NCBI RefSeq assembly: GCF_001927285.1
Contig: NZ_MSIG01000007.1
Span: 124,001-188,000, forward strand
Origin: Mongoliimonas terrestris
Lineage (GTDB): Bacteria; Pseudomonadota; Alphaproteobacteria; Rhizobiales; Pleomorphomonadaceae
Direction of reading: 5' to 3'
Length of the DNA stretch: 64,000 nucleotides
Shown here: positions 1 through 12,664 of the stretch, piece by piece
Numbering within the stretch: the first letter of the stretch is position 1
How the letters are laid out: every line of letters begins with the position of its first letter
Notes under the pieces: model-generated
Told to the model about the DNA's origin: nothing
The model's input: only the letters and a program-made list of their open reading frames with translations
Databases searched by the model: none
Program-made: the position numbers and the translations under genes

Positions 1-2
1 TC

Positions 3-155
3 GCCGAGGACGGGGTGGGCTGGGCGCTCGACGACAACAACGCCAAGCTCGTCACCGAGGAGGCGAAGGCCGCGGTGGAGAAGGCCAAGGCCGACATCAT
101 CGCCGGCACCGTCACGGTGCACGACTTCATGACCGACAACACCTGCCCGAACTGA
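3..155 (+). CDS. BMP-family ABC transporter substrate-binding protein (3' end only)
   Basis: Only the last 50 codons are in the window, reading in frame from base 3 to a TGA at 153-155. The visible tail contains GWALDDNNAKLV and ends in DFMTDNTCPN. This matches the C-terminal strand-helix of the Bmp/PnrA-like periplasmic nucleoside-binding proteins. It sits directly before an ATPase and two permeases of the matching transporter family, so it is very probably the binding protein that hands nucleosides to that importer. Calling it nucleoside-specific rests on the downstream catabolic genes. The fragment itself shows no ligand residues. Confidence 0.75.
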   Translation, partial: AEDGVGWALDDNNAKLVTEEAKAAVEKAKADIIAGTVTVHDFMTDNTCPN

Positions 156-167
156 CGGCAGGTCGGC

Positions 168-193
168 GGGCGTCCGGCCACGGCCGGGCGCCC
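168..193 (+). promoter_or_regulatory. Hairpin between binding-protein and ATPase genes
   Basis: An inverted repeat (168-179 against 182-193, one G-T pair) follows the binding-protein stop by 13 bases and has no T-tract. Stable hairpins at this place in ABC operons often protect the 3' end of the abundant binding-protein mRNA and reduce transcription into the transporter genes. That role is inferred here. Confidence 0.35.
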
Positions 194-282
194 CTCGCGG
201 TCGCGTCGGCCCCGGCCCGGACAGTCCTCGTGTCCGCCGCCCGCCGGCCCGCACGCCGCTTTTCCATTCCGACCAATCGTGC

Positions 283-1932
283 ATGATGGACGGACCCGGG
301 CGCCCCACGCACCGGCCGACCGCCGCAGGACGTCGTGTGCCGGAGTGTGCAGAACCCGTGTCCAGACCCGTGCCCCCTCCCGTGAACGCCACCGCCCCAT
401 CCTCGCCGACGCACCCGGCCGGGGCGGCGCCGCTTGCCATCGAGCTCGTCGGCATCGACAAGAGCTTCGGGCAGGTCCACGCCAACAAGGACATCCACCT
501 TGCGGTGAAGCGCGGCACGATCCACGGGATCATCGGCGAGAACGGCGCCGGCAAGTCCACGCTGATGTCCATCCTCTACGGCTTCTACCAGGCCGACCGG
601 GGCGAGATCCGCGTCGGCGGCGTGCCGACGGTGATCCGCGACAGCCAGGCGGCCATCGCCGCCGGCATCGGCATGGTGCACCAGCACTTCATGCTGGTGG
701 AGAACTTCACCGTCCTTGAGAACGTGATGCTGGGCGCCGAGGGCGGCGCTTTCCTGAAACCCGGGATTTCCCGCGCGCGGGCCGAACTGAAGCGGCTGGA
801 GACCGAGTACGCCCTCGACGTCGACCCGGACGCGGTGATCGAGAGCCTGCCGGTCGGCCGCCAGCAGCGGGTGGAGATCCTGAAGGCGCTCTACCGGGGC
901 GCCGACATTCTCATCCTCGACGAGCCCACCGGCGTGCTCACCCCCGCGGAGGCGGACCATCTCTTCCGCATCCTTCGCGTGCTCCGCGACCAGGGCAAGA
1001 CGGTCATCCTGATCACCCACAAGCTCCGCGAGATCATGGCCATCACCGACGCCGTGTCGGTCATGCGCCGCGGCGAGATGGTGGCGACCCGCACCACCGC
1101 CGAAACCACCGTGGAGGAGCTCGCCGAGCTGATGGTCGGCCGCCGCGTGCTTCTCAAGGTCGACAAGGGCCCCGCGCACCCCGGTCCGGTGGCGCTTCAG
1201 GTCAAGAACCTCACGGTCCGCGACCACCGCGGCGTCACCATGGTGGACGACGTGAGCTTCGACGTGCGCGCCGGCGAGATCGTCGGAATCGCGGGCGTCG
1301 CCGGCAACGGCCAGTCGGAGCTTCTGGAGGCGCTCGCCGGCATCCGCCGCCCGTCGTCCGGCGACATCCTGATCGACGGCGCCTCCACGCTCGGCGCCGA
1401 TCCGGCCATGCTCCGCCGGCGCGGCCTCGCCCATGTGCCGGAGGACCGGCACCACATGGGGCTCGTCCTCAAGTTCGAGGAGTATGAGAACTCCATCCTC
1501 GGCTACCAGGACGACCCGCGCTTCCTCAACGGCCCCTTCATGGACATCGACGCCATCCGCGCCGACGCCCGCGAGAAGATCGCCAAGTACGACATCCGCC
1601 CGCCCAACTGCCGGCTGAAGACCGCCAACTTCTCCGGCGGCAACCAGCAGAAGATCGTCCTTGCCCGCGAGATCGAGCGCGACCCGACGGTGCTGATCAT
1701 CGGCCAGCCGACCCGCGGCGTCGACATTGGCGCCATCGAGTTCATCCACAAGCGCATCGTGGAGATGCGCGACGCCGGCAAGGCCATCCTGCTCGTCTCG
1801 GTGGAACTCGACGAAATCCGGGCGCTTGCCGACCGGGTGGTCGTCATGTTCGCCGGCCGGGTGGTGGGCGAGAAGACGCCCGACGCCAGCGAGCAGGCGC
1901 TCGGCCTGATGATGGCCGGCATCGCCGCATGA
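283..1932 (+). CDS. Nucleoside ABC transporter ATP-binding protein (two fused ABC domains)
   Basis: This is a 549-residue protein with two tandem ATPase domains, as in the NupO/YufO and RbsA-like group. The first has a normal Walker A (GENGAGKST, about residues 84-92) and Walker B (ILILDEPT). The second has a loose Walker A (GVAGNGQSE), a good signature (FSGGNQQK) and a Walker B in which the usual acidic DE is replaced (LIIGQPTRG). Such asymmetry is normal for this family. It powers the two permeases that follow. The first 40-45 residues are proline-rich and not typical, so translation may start later, for example at the GTG at 382. Neither candidate start has a convincing ribosome binding site. 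Confidence 0.9.
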   Translation: MMDGPGRPTHRPTAAGRRVPECAEPVSRPVPPPVNATAPSSPTHPAGAAPLAIELVGIDKSFGQVHANKDIHLAVKRGTIHGIIGENGAGKSTLMSILYGFYQADRGEIRVGGVPTVIRDSQAAIAAGIGMVHQHFMLVENFTVLENVMLGAEGGAFLKPGISRARAELKRLETEYALDVDPDAVIESLPVGRQQRVEILKALYRGADILILDEPTGVLTPAEADHLFRILRVLRDQGKTVILITHKLREIMAITDAVSVMRRGEMVATRTTAETTVEELAELMVGRRVLLKVDKGPAHPGPVALQVKNLTVRDHRGVTMVDDVSFDVRAGEIVGIAGVAGNGQSELLEALAGIRRPSSGDILIDGASTLGADPAMLRRRGLAHVPEDRHHMGLVLKFEEYENSILGYQDDPRFLNGPFMDIDAIRADAREKIAKYDIRPPNCRLKTANFSGGNQQKIVLAREIERDPTVLIIGQPTRGVDIGAIEFIHKRIVEMRDAGKAILLVSVELDEIRALADRVVVMFAGRVVGEKTPDASEQALGLMMAGIAA

Positions 1933-2011
1933 CCCGCCCCGATCGTTCCCGACCCGACCGCTCCCGATCCCGTCGCTCCCGCCCCGACCCGACCACGAGG
2001 ACCCTCGCCCG

Positions 2012-3130
2012 ATGAGCGCCGCCTCCGTTCCCCTGCCGCGCTGGGTGACCTTCGGGCTGATGCCGGCGCTCAACCTCGCCGTCGCCTTCCTGATCTCCGG
2101 CCTCGTGGTGGCCTTCATCGGCGAAAGCCCGCTAGAGGCCGTGGAGGTGCTCCTGACCGGCGCGCTCGGCTCCGGCGAGGGCATCGGCTACACGCTCTTC
2201 TACGCCACCAACTTCATCTTCACCGGCCTTGCGGTGGCGGTCGCCTTCCACTGCGGCCTCTTCAACATCGGCGGCGAGGGCCAAGCCTATCTCGGCGGCC
2301 TCGGGGCGGCGCTCGTCGCCCTCAGCCTCGGCGAGGTGCTGCCCTGGTACGCCACCATGCCGGTGGCGGTGCTGGCGGCCGCCCTCTTCGGCGCCGCCTG
2401 GGCGCTCATCCCGGCGTGGCTGCAGGCAAGCCGCGGCAGCCACATCGTCATCACCACCATCATGTTCAACTTCATCGGCGCCGCGCTGATGGTCTACCTT
2501 CTCGTCAACATACTGAAGGTGCCGGGCGCCATGGCACCGGAGACGCGCACCTTCGCCGAAGGCGGCCAGCTGCCGAAGCTCGCCTTTCCGTTCGAACTCT
2601 TCGGCGCCCGCCTCGGCGCCGCGCCCTTCAACGTCTCCTTTGTCATCGCCCTCCTGATGGCGGTGCTCGTATGGCTCCTGATCTGGCGCACCCGGCTCGG
2701 CTACGAGATCCGCGCCACCGGCACCAATCCCACCGCCGCCATCTACGCCGGCATCCCCTACCGGCGCACGGTCATCGTCACCATGCTGATCTCCGGCGGC
2801 CTTGCCGGCATGATGGCGCTCAACCCCGTGATGGGCGCCTCCGCCCGCCTGCAGGTGGAGTTCGTCGGCGGCGCCGGCTTCGTCGGCATCGCGGTCGCCC
2901 TCATGGGCCGCTCCCATCCGCTCGGCATCGTGTTCGCCGCCATCCTGTTCGGCGTCCTCTACCAGGGCGGCGCGGAGCTCTCCTTCTGGATCCCGTCCAT
3001 CACGCGCGACATGATCGTGGTCATCCAGGGCCTCGTCATCCTGTTCGCGGGGGCGCTCGAAAACATGTTCCGGCCGGCCCTGGCGCGCCTCTTCTGGCGC
3101 GTCCCCACGGCCTCCTCCGTCAAGGCTTGA
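2012..3130 (+). CDS. Nucleoside ABC transporter permease 1
   Basis: A 372-residue, very hydrophobic inner-membrane protein with the features of the BPD_transp_2 permease family. It carries the cytoplasmic loop motif RATGTNPTAAIYAGI followed by the GLAGMMALNPVMGAS segment typical of the NupP/YufP branch. It lies 79 bases after the ATPase gene and 13 bases before the second permease gene, so the three are one transcription unit. With its partner it forms the heterodimeric channel for nucleosides. The start ATG at 2012 gives the expected short cytoplasmic N-terminus before the first membrane helix. Confidence 0.9.
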   Translation: MSAASVPLPRWVTFGLMPALNLAVAFLISGLVVAFIGESPLEAVEVLLTGALGSGEGIGYTLFYATNFIFTGLAVAVAFHCGLFNIGGEGQAYLGGLGAALVALSLGEVLPWYATMPVAVLAAALFGAAWALIPAWLQASRGSHIVITTIMFNFIGAALMVYLLVNILKVPGAMAPETRTFAEGGQLPKLAFPFELFGARLGAAPFNVSFVIALLMAVLVWLLIWRTRLGYEIRATGTNPTAAIYAGIPYRRTVIVTMLISGGLAGMMALNPVMGASARLQVEFVGGAGFVGIAVALMGRSHPLGIVFAAILFGVLYQGGAELSFWIPSITRDMIVVIQGLVILFAGALENMFRPALARLFWRVPTASSVKA

Positions 3131-3143
3131 GGGGCGACACGCG

Positions 3144-4115
3144 ATGGACCTCTTCACCGCCGCCGTCCTCGTCCTCGACAGCACCGTCCGGCTCACCATC
3201 CCGCTGCTCTTCGCCGCCCTCGCCGGCCTCTTCTCCGAACGGGCCGGCGTGTTCGACATCGGCCTGGAAGGCAAGATGCTGGCCGGCGCCTTCGCGGCCG
3301 GCTCCATCGCCATCGTCACCGGCTCGCCCTATCTGGCGCTCGTCGGCGCCATCCTGGTGTCGGTGGCGCTGTCGCTCGTCCACGGCTTCGCGTCGATCAC
3401 CGCCAAGGGCAACCAGATCGTCTCCGGCGTCGCCATCAACTTCGTGGCCGCCGGCCTCACCGTGCTCCTTGGCCAGAACTGGTTCAGCCAGGGCGGCCGC
3501 ACGCCGCAGCTCCCCAACACCGCCCGCTTCAACCCGATCGAGCTGCCGGGCGCCGCGGCGGTCCGCGACGTGCCGGTGGTCGGCTACCTCTATGCCGAGC
3601 TCATCTCCGGCCACAGCATCCTCGTCTACCTGGCCTTCCTGGCGGTGCCCTTCTCCTGGTGGGCGCTCTACCGCACACGGTTCGGCCTGCGCCTGCGCGC
3701 CGTCGGCGAGAACCCGGGCGCGGTCGATACCGCCGGCATCTCGGTGGAATGGCTGCGCTACCGGGCGGTCATCGTCGCCGGCATCTTCTGCGGCCTCTCC
3801 GGCGCCTACCTCGCCATCGCCCAGTCGGCCGGCTTCATCAAGGACATGACCGCCGGCAAGGGCTATATCGCGCTCGCCGCGCTCATCTTCGCCAAGTGGA
3901 AGCCGGTGCCGGTGATGTTCGCCTGCCTCCTCTTCGGCTTCCTCGACGCGGTCGCCATCCGGCTCCAGGGCACGCCGGTGCCGCTCGTCGGCGAAGTGCC
4001 GGTGCAGATCTTCCAGGCGCTCCCGTATATACTGACCTGCATTCTACTCGCCGGCTTCATCGGCACGGCGATTCCGCCGAAGGCCGGCGGCGTGCCCTAC
4101 ACCAAGGAGCGGTGA
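3144..4115 (+). CDS. Nucleoside ABC transporter permease 2
   Basis: A 323-residue integral membrane protein of the same permease family, shorter than its partner as in NupQ/YufQ. Early on it has FSERAGVFDIGLEGKML, a hallmark of these permeases (N-terminal loop GxxNIGxEGxML). The coupling loop LRAVGENPGAVDTAGI faces the ATPase. It is separated from permease 1 by 13 bases and from cytidine deaminase by 10 bases. The importer is therefore co-transcribed with the enzymes that break down its cargo. The family assignment is firm. Substrate choice is inferred from context. Confidence 0.9.
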   Translation: MDLFTAAVLVLDSTVRLTIPLLFAALAGLFSERAGVFDIGLEGKMLAGAFAAGSIAIVTGSPYLALVGAILVSVALSLVHGFASITAKGNQIVSGVAINFVAAGLTVLLGQNWFSQGGRTPQLPNTARFNPIELPGAAAVRDVPVVGYLYAELISGHSILVYLAFLAVPFSWWALYRTRFGLRLRAVGENPGAVDTAGISVEWLRYRAVIVAGIFCGLSGAYLAIAQSAGFIKDMTAGKGYIALAALIFAKWKPVPVMFACLLFGFLDAVAIRLQGTPVPLVGEVPVQIFQALPYILTCILLAGFIGTAIPPKAGGVPYTKER

Positions 4116-4125
4116 GGATCCCCCG

Positions 4126-4590
4126 ATGACTGAGGACACCGCCGCGGCTCCCGACACGTCCCCCGACGGCACCCTGTTCGCCGCCCTCTTCGCCGCCGCC
4201 GCCGGCGCGCGCGACAAGGCGCACGCGCCCTATTCGCGCTTCCACGTGGGCGCCGCGCTCCTCGACGACACCGGCGCCATCCACGCCGGCTGCAACATCG
4301 AGAACGCCGCCTATCCGGAAGGCTGGTGCGCCGAGACCACCGCCATCGGCCACCTCATCATGGCCGGCGGCCGGCGCATCGCCATGGCGGTGGTGGTCGC
4401 CCCGCGTATCGATTTCGCCGGCACCCCCGGCGGGCGCTTCTGCACGCCCTGCGGCGGCTGCCGCCAGCGGCTCGCCGAGTTCGCCGGCCCGGACACGCCG
4501 ATCTATTCCTGCGACCCGGAGGGCCGCCACATGCTCGTCCTGATGAAGGACCTCCTGCCGGCGGGCTTCTCCCTGGAGACCGACCGATGA
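4126..4590 (+). CDS. cdd: Cytidine deaminase
   Basis: A 154-residue zinc enzyme that converts cytidine and deoxycytidine to uridine and deoxyuridine in the cytoplasm. The zinc site is complete: Cys68-Ala-Glu70 in the CAE motif, then Pro-Cys109-Gly-Gly-Cys112 with RQ after it. The upstream HVGAALLDD and NIENAAYPEGW segments form the substrate pocket. The length is that of the small homotetrameric class. Its stop overlaps the start of the next gene (ATGA at 4587-4590), which suggests translational coupling. It supplies uridine for the phosphorylase encoded further down the cluster. Confidence 0.95.
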   Translation: MTEDTAAAPDTSPDGTLFAALFAAAAGARDKAHAPYSRFHVGAALLDDTGAIHAGCNIENAAYPEGWCAETTAIGHLIMAGGRRIAMAVVVAPRIDFAGTPGGRFCTPCGGCRQRLAEFAGPDTPIYSCDPEGRHMLVLMKDLLPAGFSLETDR

Positions 4591-5402
4591 GAGCCTCCCA
4601 CGGACCCGCCTGCGCGGAGGTGATCCGCGCCCGCCGGCCGGCGGCGCCACGCATCGGGCTGGTGCTCGGCTCCGGCCTCGGCGCCTTCGCCGACGCGGTG
4701 GAGAACGCGGTCCGCTTCCCTTATGCCGAACTGCCCGGCTTCCCGGTCTCGGGCGTCTCCGGCCACGCGGGCGAGATGGTGCTCGGCACCGTCGCGGGCG
4801 TCGAGGTCGCCGTGATGGCCGGCCGCGCCCATTACTACGAGCACGGCGACGCGGGCGTCATGCGCACGCCGATCGAAACCTTCCAGGCGCTCGGCTGCAC
4901 TGCCGTCATCCTCACCAACGCGGCCGGCGGCCTCCGGCCCGAGGTGCCGCCGGGCGAATTGATGCTGATCACCGATCACATCAATGTCTCCGGCAGCAAC
5001 CCGCTCTTCGGCGAGCCGACCGACCGGCGCTTCGTCGGCCTCACGGAGGCCTACGACCCCCACCTCGCCGCCCTCTTCCATGCGGCGGCGGCCGAGGAGG
5101 GGCTGGCGCTCGCGACAGGCACCTACATGTGGTTCTCCGGCCCGTCCTTCGAGACGCCCGCCGAGATCCGCGCCGCCCGCATCCTTGGCGCCGACGCGGT
5201 CGGCATGTCCACCGTGCCGGAGGTCATCCTCGCCCGCTTCTTCGGCCTTCGGGTCGCGGCGGTCTCCACCATCACCAATTTCGCGGCGGGCCTCGGCGAC
5301 GGGGAACTCAGCCACGAGGACGTCAAGGCGGTCGGCCCGTTGGGCGCCGCCAAGCTGATGCGCATCCTCCCCCGGGTGATCGCAGCCTACGGGAGCCCCT
5401 GA
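4587..5402 (+). CDS. Purine nucleoside phosphorylase (trimeric PNP-II type)
   Basis: A 271-residue protein of the PNP/MTAP family that splits purine (deoxy)nucleosides with phosphate into free base and (deoxy)ribose-1-phosphate. Visible signatures are the phosphate loop GSGLG, HYYEHGD, the NAAGGL strand, SFETPAEIR (purine-site Glu) and ITNFAAGL (purine-site Asn). These belong to the trimeric class (PunA/XapA-like), not the hexameric DeoD class. The start ATG at 4587 overlaps the cdd stop, and its own stop overlaps the deoC start by one base (TGATG). Whether it prefers xanthosine or guanosine/inosine cannot be told from these motifs. Confidence 0.92.
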   Translation: MRASHGPACAEVIRARRPAAPRIGLVLGSGLGAFADAVENAVRFPYAELPGFPVSGVSGHAGEMVLGTVAGVEVAVMAGRAHYYEHGDAGVMRTPIETFQALGCTAVILTNAAGGLRPEVPPGELMLITDHINVSGSNPLFGEPTDRRFVGLTEAYDPHLAALFHAAAAEEGLALATGTYMWFSGPSFETPAEIRAARILGADAVGMSTVPEVILARFFGLRVAAVSTITNFAAGLGDGELSHEDVKAVGPLGAAKLMRILPRVIAAYGSP

Positions 5403-6175
5403 TGGACAGCGCCGACAGCCACGCCGTCGCCCGCCGGGCGCTCGGCCTTCTGGACCTCACCGACCTTTCCGGCGAATGCACCCCCGCGGCCATCGACCGG
5501 CTCTCGGCCCGGGCGGTGACGCCGCACGGGTCCGTCGCCGCGGTCTGCCTCTACCCGCGCTTCGTCGCGCAGGCGACGGCGCTTCTCGCCGGCACCGGCG
5601 TCAAGGTGGCGACCGTCGTCAACTTCCCGGCCGGCGGCGAGGACACCCCGGCCGTGCTCGCCGAAACCCAGGCGGCGCTCGCCGACGGGGCCGACGAGAT
5701 CGACCTGGTCATGCCCTACCGGGCCTTCCTGGACGGCCGACCGGAGGTCGCGCGCGACCAGATCGCCGCGGTGTCGTCCCTCGTCAAGGCCGCCGGCGCC
5801 CGGTTGAAGGTCATCCTGGAGACCGGCGAGATCGGCGACCTCGACAAGGTCCGGGCCGCCTCCGAACTGGCCGTGGAGGCCGGCGCCGACTTCCTGAAGA
5901 CCTCCACCGGAAAGGTGAAGGTCAACGCCTCCATCGAGGCGGCGCGCGTCATGCTCGACGTGATCGCCCGCTCCGGGCGCACCGACCTCGGCTTCAAGCC
6001 CGCCGGCGGCATCCGCACCCTGGAGGACGCCGCCGCCTACCTCGCCGTGGCGGACGCCGCCATGGGGTCCGGCTGGGCGCGCCCGTCCACCTTCCGCTTC
6101 GGGGCGAGCGGCCTCCTCGACGCGCTCGTCGCCACCCTGGAAGGGCGCGAGGACGACGGCGGCACCGGCTACTGA
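5402..6175 (+). CDS. deoC: Deoxyribose-phosphate aldolase
   Basis: A 257-residue class I aldolase that cleaves 2-deoxyribose-5-phosphate to acetaldehyde and glyceraldehyde-3-phosphate. The Schiff-base lysine is Lys166 in FLKTSTG. The proton-relay residues are Asp101 (EIDLVMP) and Lys199 ([10 protein letters not shown]). The TIM-barrel motifs KVILETGEI and GGIRTLEDA are in the usual order. The start is fixed by overlap with the preceding stop. It is the last step of deoxyribose breakdown and receives its substrate from DeoB, encoded two genes downstream. Confidence 0.96.
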   Translation: MDSADSHAVARRALGLLDLTDLSGECTPAAIDRLSARAVTPHGSVAAVCLYPRFVAQATALLAGTGVKVATVVNFPAGGEDTPAVLAETQAALADGADEIDLVMPYRAFLDGRPEVARDQIAAVSSLVKAAGARLKVILETGEIGDLDKVRAASELAVEAGADFLKTSTGKVKVNASIEAARVMLDVIARSGRTDLGFKPAGGIRTLEDAAAYLAVADAAMGSGWARPSTFRFGASGLLDALVATLEGREDDGGTGY

Positions 6176-6245
6176 CGGGATCGGGTCCGGCAAAGCGGGC
6201 CGGCGACCGGACGGGGCGCAAGACCCCGCCATGAGGGAGGACACC

Positions 6246-7562
<1,317 letters not shown>

Positions 7563-7605
7563 CCGGCCCTTCGCCCGCCGCCGCCCCCACAAGGACCCGC
7601 CTATC

Positions 7606-8823
7606 ATGGCCAGAGCCGTTCTCATCGTCCTCGACAGCGTCGGCATCGGCGGCGCGCCGGACGCGGCCGCCTTCGGCGACGCGGGTGCCGACACGCTCGG
7701 CCACATCGCCGAGGTCTGCGCCACCGGCGGGGCCGACGTGCCGGGCCTACGCGCCGGCCCCCTCCTTCTTCCCAACCTCGACGCCCTCGGCCTCGGCGCC
7801 GCCGCCGAAGCCGCCACGGGCCGCCGGCCGCCCGGCCTCGAAACCGACGCCATCACCGGCCGCTATGCCGCCGCCGCGGAGGTGTCGAAGGGCAAGGACA
7901 CCCCCTCCGGCCACTGGGAGATCGCCGGTGTGCCCGTGCCGTTCGACTGGGGCTATTTCCCCGAGACGGTGCCTTGCCTGCCTCCCGATCTGGTGGCGGC
8001 CTTCGTGCGCGAGACCGGCGTGCCGGGCATCCTCGGCGACCGGCACGCGTCCGGCACCACCATCATCGCCGAGCTCGGCGAGGACCACATCCGCACCGGC
8101 AAGCCCATCCTCTACACCTCCGCCGACTCGGTCCTCCAGATCGCCGCCCATGAGACCCACTACGGCCTCGACCGGCTGATCGACCACTGCCGCATCGCCC
8201 GCTGGCTGGTGGACCCGCTCGGCGTCGGCCGGGTGATCGCGCGCCCCTTCGTCGGCGAGACGGCCGACACCTTCACCCGCACGGCCAACCGGCGCGACTT
8301 CGCCGTCCCGCCGCCGGAGCCGACCCTCCTCACCCGGGTGGAGGCGGCGGGCGGCCGGGTAATCGGCGTCGGCAAGATCGGCGACATCTTCGCCCATACC
8401 AACGTCACGGAGGTGCGGAAGGCCGCCGGCAACGACGCCCTTGTCGACGCCACCCTCACGGCGCTCGCCGACGCCCGCGACGGCGACCTCGTCTTCACCA
8501 ACCTCGTCGACTTCGACACCAACTTCGGCCACCGGCGCGATCCGGCCGGCTACGCGGCGGCCCTGGAGGCCTTCGACGCCCGCATCCCGGCGCTCCTTGC
8601 CGCGCTCCGCCCCGGCGACCTCCTGGTGCTCACCGCCGACCACGGCTGCGACCCCACCTGGCGCGGCACCGACCACACCCGCGAGATGGTGCCGGTTCTG
8701 ATGGCCGGGACGGATGTCCAACCCGGCTTCGCCGGCCGCCGGTCCACCTTCGCGGACATCGGCGAGACGGTGGCGGCGGTCCTCGGCCTGCCGCAAGGTC
8801 CGCACGGCGTTTCCATGCTCTGA
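7606..8823 (+). CDS. deoB: Phosphopentomutase
   Basis: A 405-residue alkaline-phosphatase-superfamily enzyme that interconverts (deoxy)ribose-1-phosphate and -5-phosphate. Manganese ligands and the phosphothreonine region are visible: [10 protein letters not shown] at the N-terminus, [14 protein letters not shown] (phosphorylated Thr), GDRHASGTT, and near the end [11 protein letters not shown] and [10 protein letters not shown]. The length matches the family. It links the two phosphorylases to DeoC and, for ribose, to the pentose phosphate pathway. The start ATG at 7606 leaves a 43-base gap after deoA. Confidence 0.96.
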   Translation: MARAVLIVLDSVGIGGAPDAAAFGDAGADTLGHIAEVCATGGADVPGLRAGPLLLPNLDALGLGAAAEAATGRRPPGLETDAITGRYAAAAEVSKGKDTPSGHWEIAGVPVPFDWGYFPETVPCLPPDLVAAFVRETGVPGILGDRHASGTTIIAELGEDHIRTGKPILYTSADSVLQIAAHETHYGLDRLIDHCRIARWLVDPLGVGRVIARPFVGETADTFTRTANRRDFAVPPPEPTLLTRVEAAGGRVIGVGKIGDIFAHTNVTEVRKAAGNDALVDATLTALADARDGDLVFTNLVDFDTNFGHRRDPAGYAAALEAFDARIPALLAALRPGDLLVLTADHGCDPTWRGTDHTREMVPVLMAGTDVQPGFAGRRSTFADIGETVAAVLGLPQGPHGVSML

Positions 8824-8865
8824 TTCGCGTCCGCCCTCTCCCGCCGACCCTGGAACTCTTCCCCG

Positions 8866-9861
8866 ATGACCCTCGCCATCCCGAAAGTGGAGCTTCACTG
8901 CCATATCGAGGGCGCCGCCCCGCCCGCCCTGGTGCGCCGGCTCGCCGCGCGCCACGGCGTCGACGTCAGCCGCCTGTTCGACGAGGCGGGCGACTATGCC
9001 TGGGCCGATTTCACCAGCTTCATCCACGCCTATGACGGCGCCGCCGCCGTGTTCCGCACCTCTGAGGACTACGCCCTCCTCGCCGAGACCTACCTCACCG
9101 CCTCGGCCGCCGAGGGGGTGATCTACACGGAGGTGTTCGTCTCGCCGGACCATGCCCGGCGCACCGGCATTCCGTACGCGGACTACATCGGCGGCCTCAT
9201 CGACGGCATGCGCCGGGCGGAGGCGGCGCACGGCATCGTCGGCCGGCTGATCCCCTTGATCGAGCGGCACTTCGGGCCGGAGACGGCGGTGGAGGCCGCG
9301 AAGACCGCGGTCGACCACCTGGTCCCCGAGGTGGTCGGCTTCGGCATGGCGGGCGACGAGCGGATGTTCGCCGTCGCCGACTTCGCGCCCGCCTTCCGCA
9401 TCGCCCACGAGGCCGGGCTGCCGCTCACCTGTCACGCGGGCGAAATCCTCGGGGCCGACAGCGTGCGCGCGGCCCTCGACGCGCTGCCGCTCCGCCGCGT
9501 CGGCCACGGCGTGCGGGCGGCGGAGGATCCGGCGCTCGTCCGCCGCCTCGCCGACGAGGGCATCGTCCTGGAATGCTGCCCCGGCTCCAACGTCGCCCTC
9601 AAGGTGTTTCCAAGCTTCGCCGCCCACCCGTTCGCGGCGCTGCGCGCGGCCGGCGTGCCGGTGACCCTCAACGCCGACGATCCGCCCTTCTTCTGGACCT
9701 CCATGGGCCGGGAGTACCAGATCGCCCGCGACCATCTCGGCCAGAGCGAGGCGGACCTGATGGCCATCACGGCGACGGCCGTGGAGGCGGCTTTCTGCGA
9801 CGAGGCCACCAAGGCGCGCCTGCGCGCCCGCCTCTCGACAGGCGCCTTTCCAAGCGCTTGA
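8866..9861 (+). CDS. add: Adenosine deaminase
   Basis: A 331-residue amidohydrolase-fold zinc enzyme that deaminates adenosine and deoxyadenosine to inosine and deoxyinosine, which the upstream phosphorylase can then cleave. Zinc ligands are seen as HCH (His11, His13) at the N-terminus, CHAGE, GHG and NADDPPFF near the C-terminus. CCPGSNVALK is the usual loop before the last ligand. An adenine deaminase of the same fold is the main alternative. The cluster context and the HCHIEGAAPP start favour adenosine deaminase. Confidence 0.88.
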   Translation: MTLAIPKVELHCHIEGAAPPALVRRLAARHGVDVSRLFDEAGDYAWADFTSFIHAYDGAAAVFRTSEDYALLAETYLTASAAEGVIYTEVFVSPDHARRTGIPYADYIGGLIDGMRRAEAAHGIVGRLIPLIERHFGPETAVEAAKTAVDHLVPEVVGFGMAGDERMFAVADFAPAFRIAHEAGLPLTCHAGEILGADSVRAALDALPLRRVGHGVRAAEDPALVRRLADEGIVLECCPGSNVALKVFPSFAAHPFAALRAAGVPVTLNADDPPFFWTSMGREYQIARDHLGQSEADLMAITATAVEAAFCDEATKARLRARLSTGAFPSA

Positions 9862-9925
9862 GCGTACGCCATATTCCCACGTTCCATGAACGGCAGCGCC
9901 ATCCGGTGCGCCAGAGGACCTTGCC

Positions 9926-11188
<1,263 letters not shown>

Positions 11189-11244
11189 TCCCGCCCGCTG
11201 CCCGCCCCGAACCCGCCCCGAACCCGGTTGCCCCGAGAGTGCCG

Positions 11245-12495
11245 ATGACGACCGTCCCAACCGACGAAGACCTCGCCCGCGGGCTCCTCGGCGCGGCCCC
11301 CGTCCGGGCGCGCGCCGGCGTCATGCTGGAGGCCGGGATCGCCAGACGCCTCGACCATTTCGACGTCCACCTCGACCGGCTGCCTGCGGCGGCCGAGTTC
11401 GTCCTTCAGGTGATCCGCCGCGCCTACCCGACCCTCGACATCCCCTTCCACGCCCGCTGGCGCCATTTCGAGGCCGGCGGCTTCGACCGCTGGGGCGCCT
11501 ACGCGGAGGCGGTGGGCTTTGCCGACGTGGGCGCCATGGGCCGCGCCGCCTACGACCTCGCCATCCTGTCCGTCCTGCTCGACGCCGGCGCCGGGCCGTC
11601 CTGGCGCTACGCCGAAGGCGTGACCGGCGAGACCTTCGCCCGCTCCGAGGGTCTTGCCGTGGCGAGCTTCGCCATGATGACCTCCGGCCTCTTCTCCGCC
11701 GTCCCGCTCGACCCCTTCCGGGCCGACGCGGCGGCGCTCCGCACCCTCACCGAGGCCGAGCTCGCCGCCGGCTTCCAGGTGGACGACGGCAACCCGCTCG
11801 TCGGCCTTGCCGGCCGCACCGCCCTCCTCAACCGGCTCGGCAAGGCGGTCGAGGCCGCGCCGGACGTGTTCGCGCTTGCCGACCACCCGCGGCCCGGCGG
11901 CCTCTTCGACCTGCTCTTCGCTGAAGCCGAGGCCGCCGGCGGCACGCTCCCGGCGCCGCGCATCCTCGCCGTGCTGCTTTCCGCCCTCGGGCCGATCTGG
12001 CCGGGCCGCCTCGCGCTCGGCAACGTCGACCTCGGCGACACCTGGCGCCATCCGGCGATCGTCACCGACGACGTCACGTCCGGCCTGATGCCCTTCCACA
12101 AGCTCTCCCAGTGGCTCGCCTATTCGCTGATCGAACCGCTGGTCTGGGCCGGCATCGACGTCACCGACGTGGACGGGCTGACGGGTCTTGCCGAATACCG
12201 CAACGGCGGCCTCTTCCTCGACCTCGGCGTCATCACCCTCAAGGATCCGGCGGCGGCGGCCGTCGCCCATCCGGTGGAAAGCCCGCTCGTGGTGGAATGG
12301 CGCGCCCTCACGGTCGCGCTCCTCGACCGGATCGCCGACGAGATCCGCCGCAGCCTCGGGCGCGACGCGGAAAGCCTGCCGCTCGCCAAGGTGCTGGAGG
12401 GCGGCACCTGGGCGGCCGGCCGCGAGATCGCCCGCCGGCTGCGGCCGGGCGGCGGGCCGCCGCTCACGGTGGCGAGCGACGGCACGGTGTTCTGA
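11245..12495 (+). CDS. URC4/urg3 family protein (DUF1688), uracil catabolism
   Basis: A 416-residue soluble protein with the hallmarks of the DUF1688 (URC4/urg3) family. These are the opening [18 protein letters not shown], the [10 protein letters not shown] segment, [14 protein letters not shown], and [19 protein letters not shown] near residue 290. In the yeast Lachancea kluyveri, URC4 is required for growth on uracil as nitrogen source, and its loss leads to build-up of ribosylurea. The chemistry is not settled. It follows the URC1-like gene by 56 bases and precedes upp by 169 bases. The start ATG at 11245 gives the normal N-terminus. Confidence 0.85.
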   Translation: MTTVPTDEDLARGLLGAAPVRARAGVMLEAGIARRLDHFDVHLDRLPAAAEFVLQVIRRAYPTLDIPFHARWRHFEAGGFDRWGAYAEAVGFADVGAMGRAAYDLAILSVLLDAGAGPSWRYAEGVTGETFARSEGLAVASFAMMTSGLFSAVPLDPFRADAAALRTLTEAELAAGFQVDDGNPLVGLAGRTALLNRLGKAVEAAPDVFALADHPRPGGLFDLLFAEAEAAGGTLPAPRILAVLLSALGPIWPGRLALGNVDLGDTWRHPAIVTDDVTSGLMPFHKLSQWLAYSLIEPLVWAGIDVTDVDGLTGLAEYRNGGLFLDLGVITLKDPAAAAVAHPVESPLVVEWRALTVALLDRIADEIRRSLGRDAESLPLAKVLEGGTWAAGREIARRLRPGGGPPLTVASDGTVF

Positions 12496-12664
12496 CGGCG
12501 CGCGCGAACCCCCGTCTGCCGGCACGGCGCGGCGGAAGGCGGGTCCGAACCGGCGCGCGGCATTCCCTCCGTTCGCGGATGAAGGTAGGGTCGCCCGACC
12601 ATCGGTGGTGAGACAGGAAGCCCGGCCGCGCCGGCGGCGGGCCGGAAGACCGGAGAGAGGTCAA

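Noticed and set aside
127..2184. Minus-strand frame of 685 codons opposite the ABC ATPase gene
   Set aside because: Antisense to a gene with intact Walker and signature motifs. Its translation is repetitive and matches nothing.
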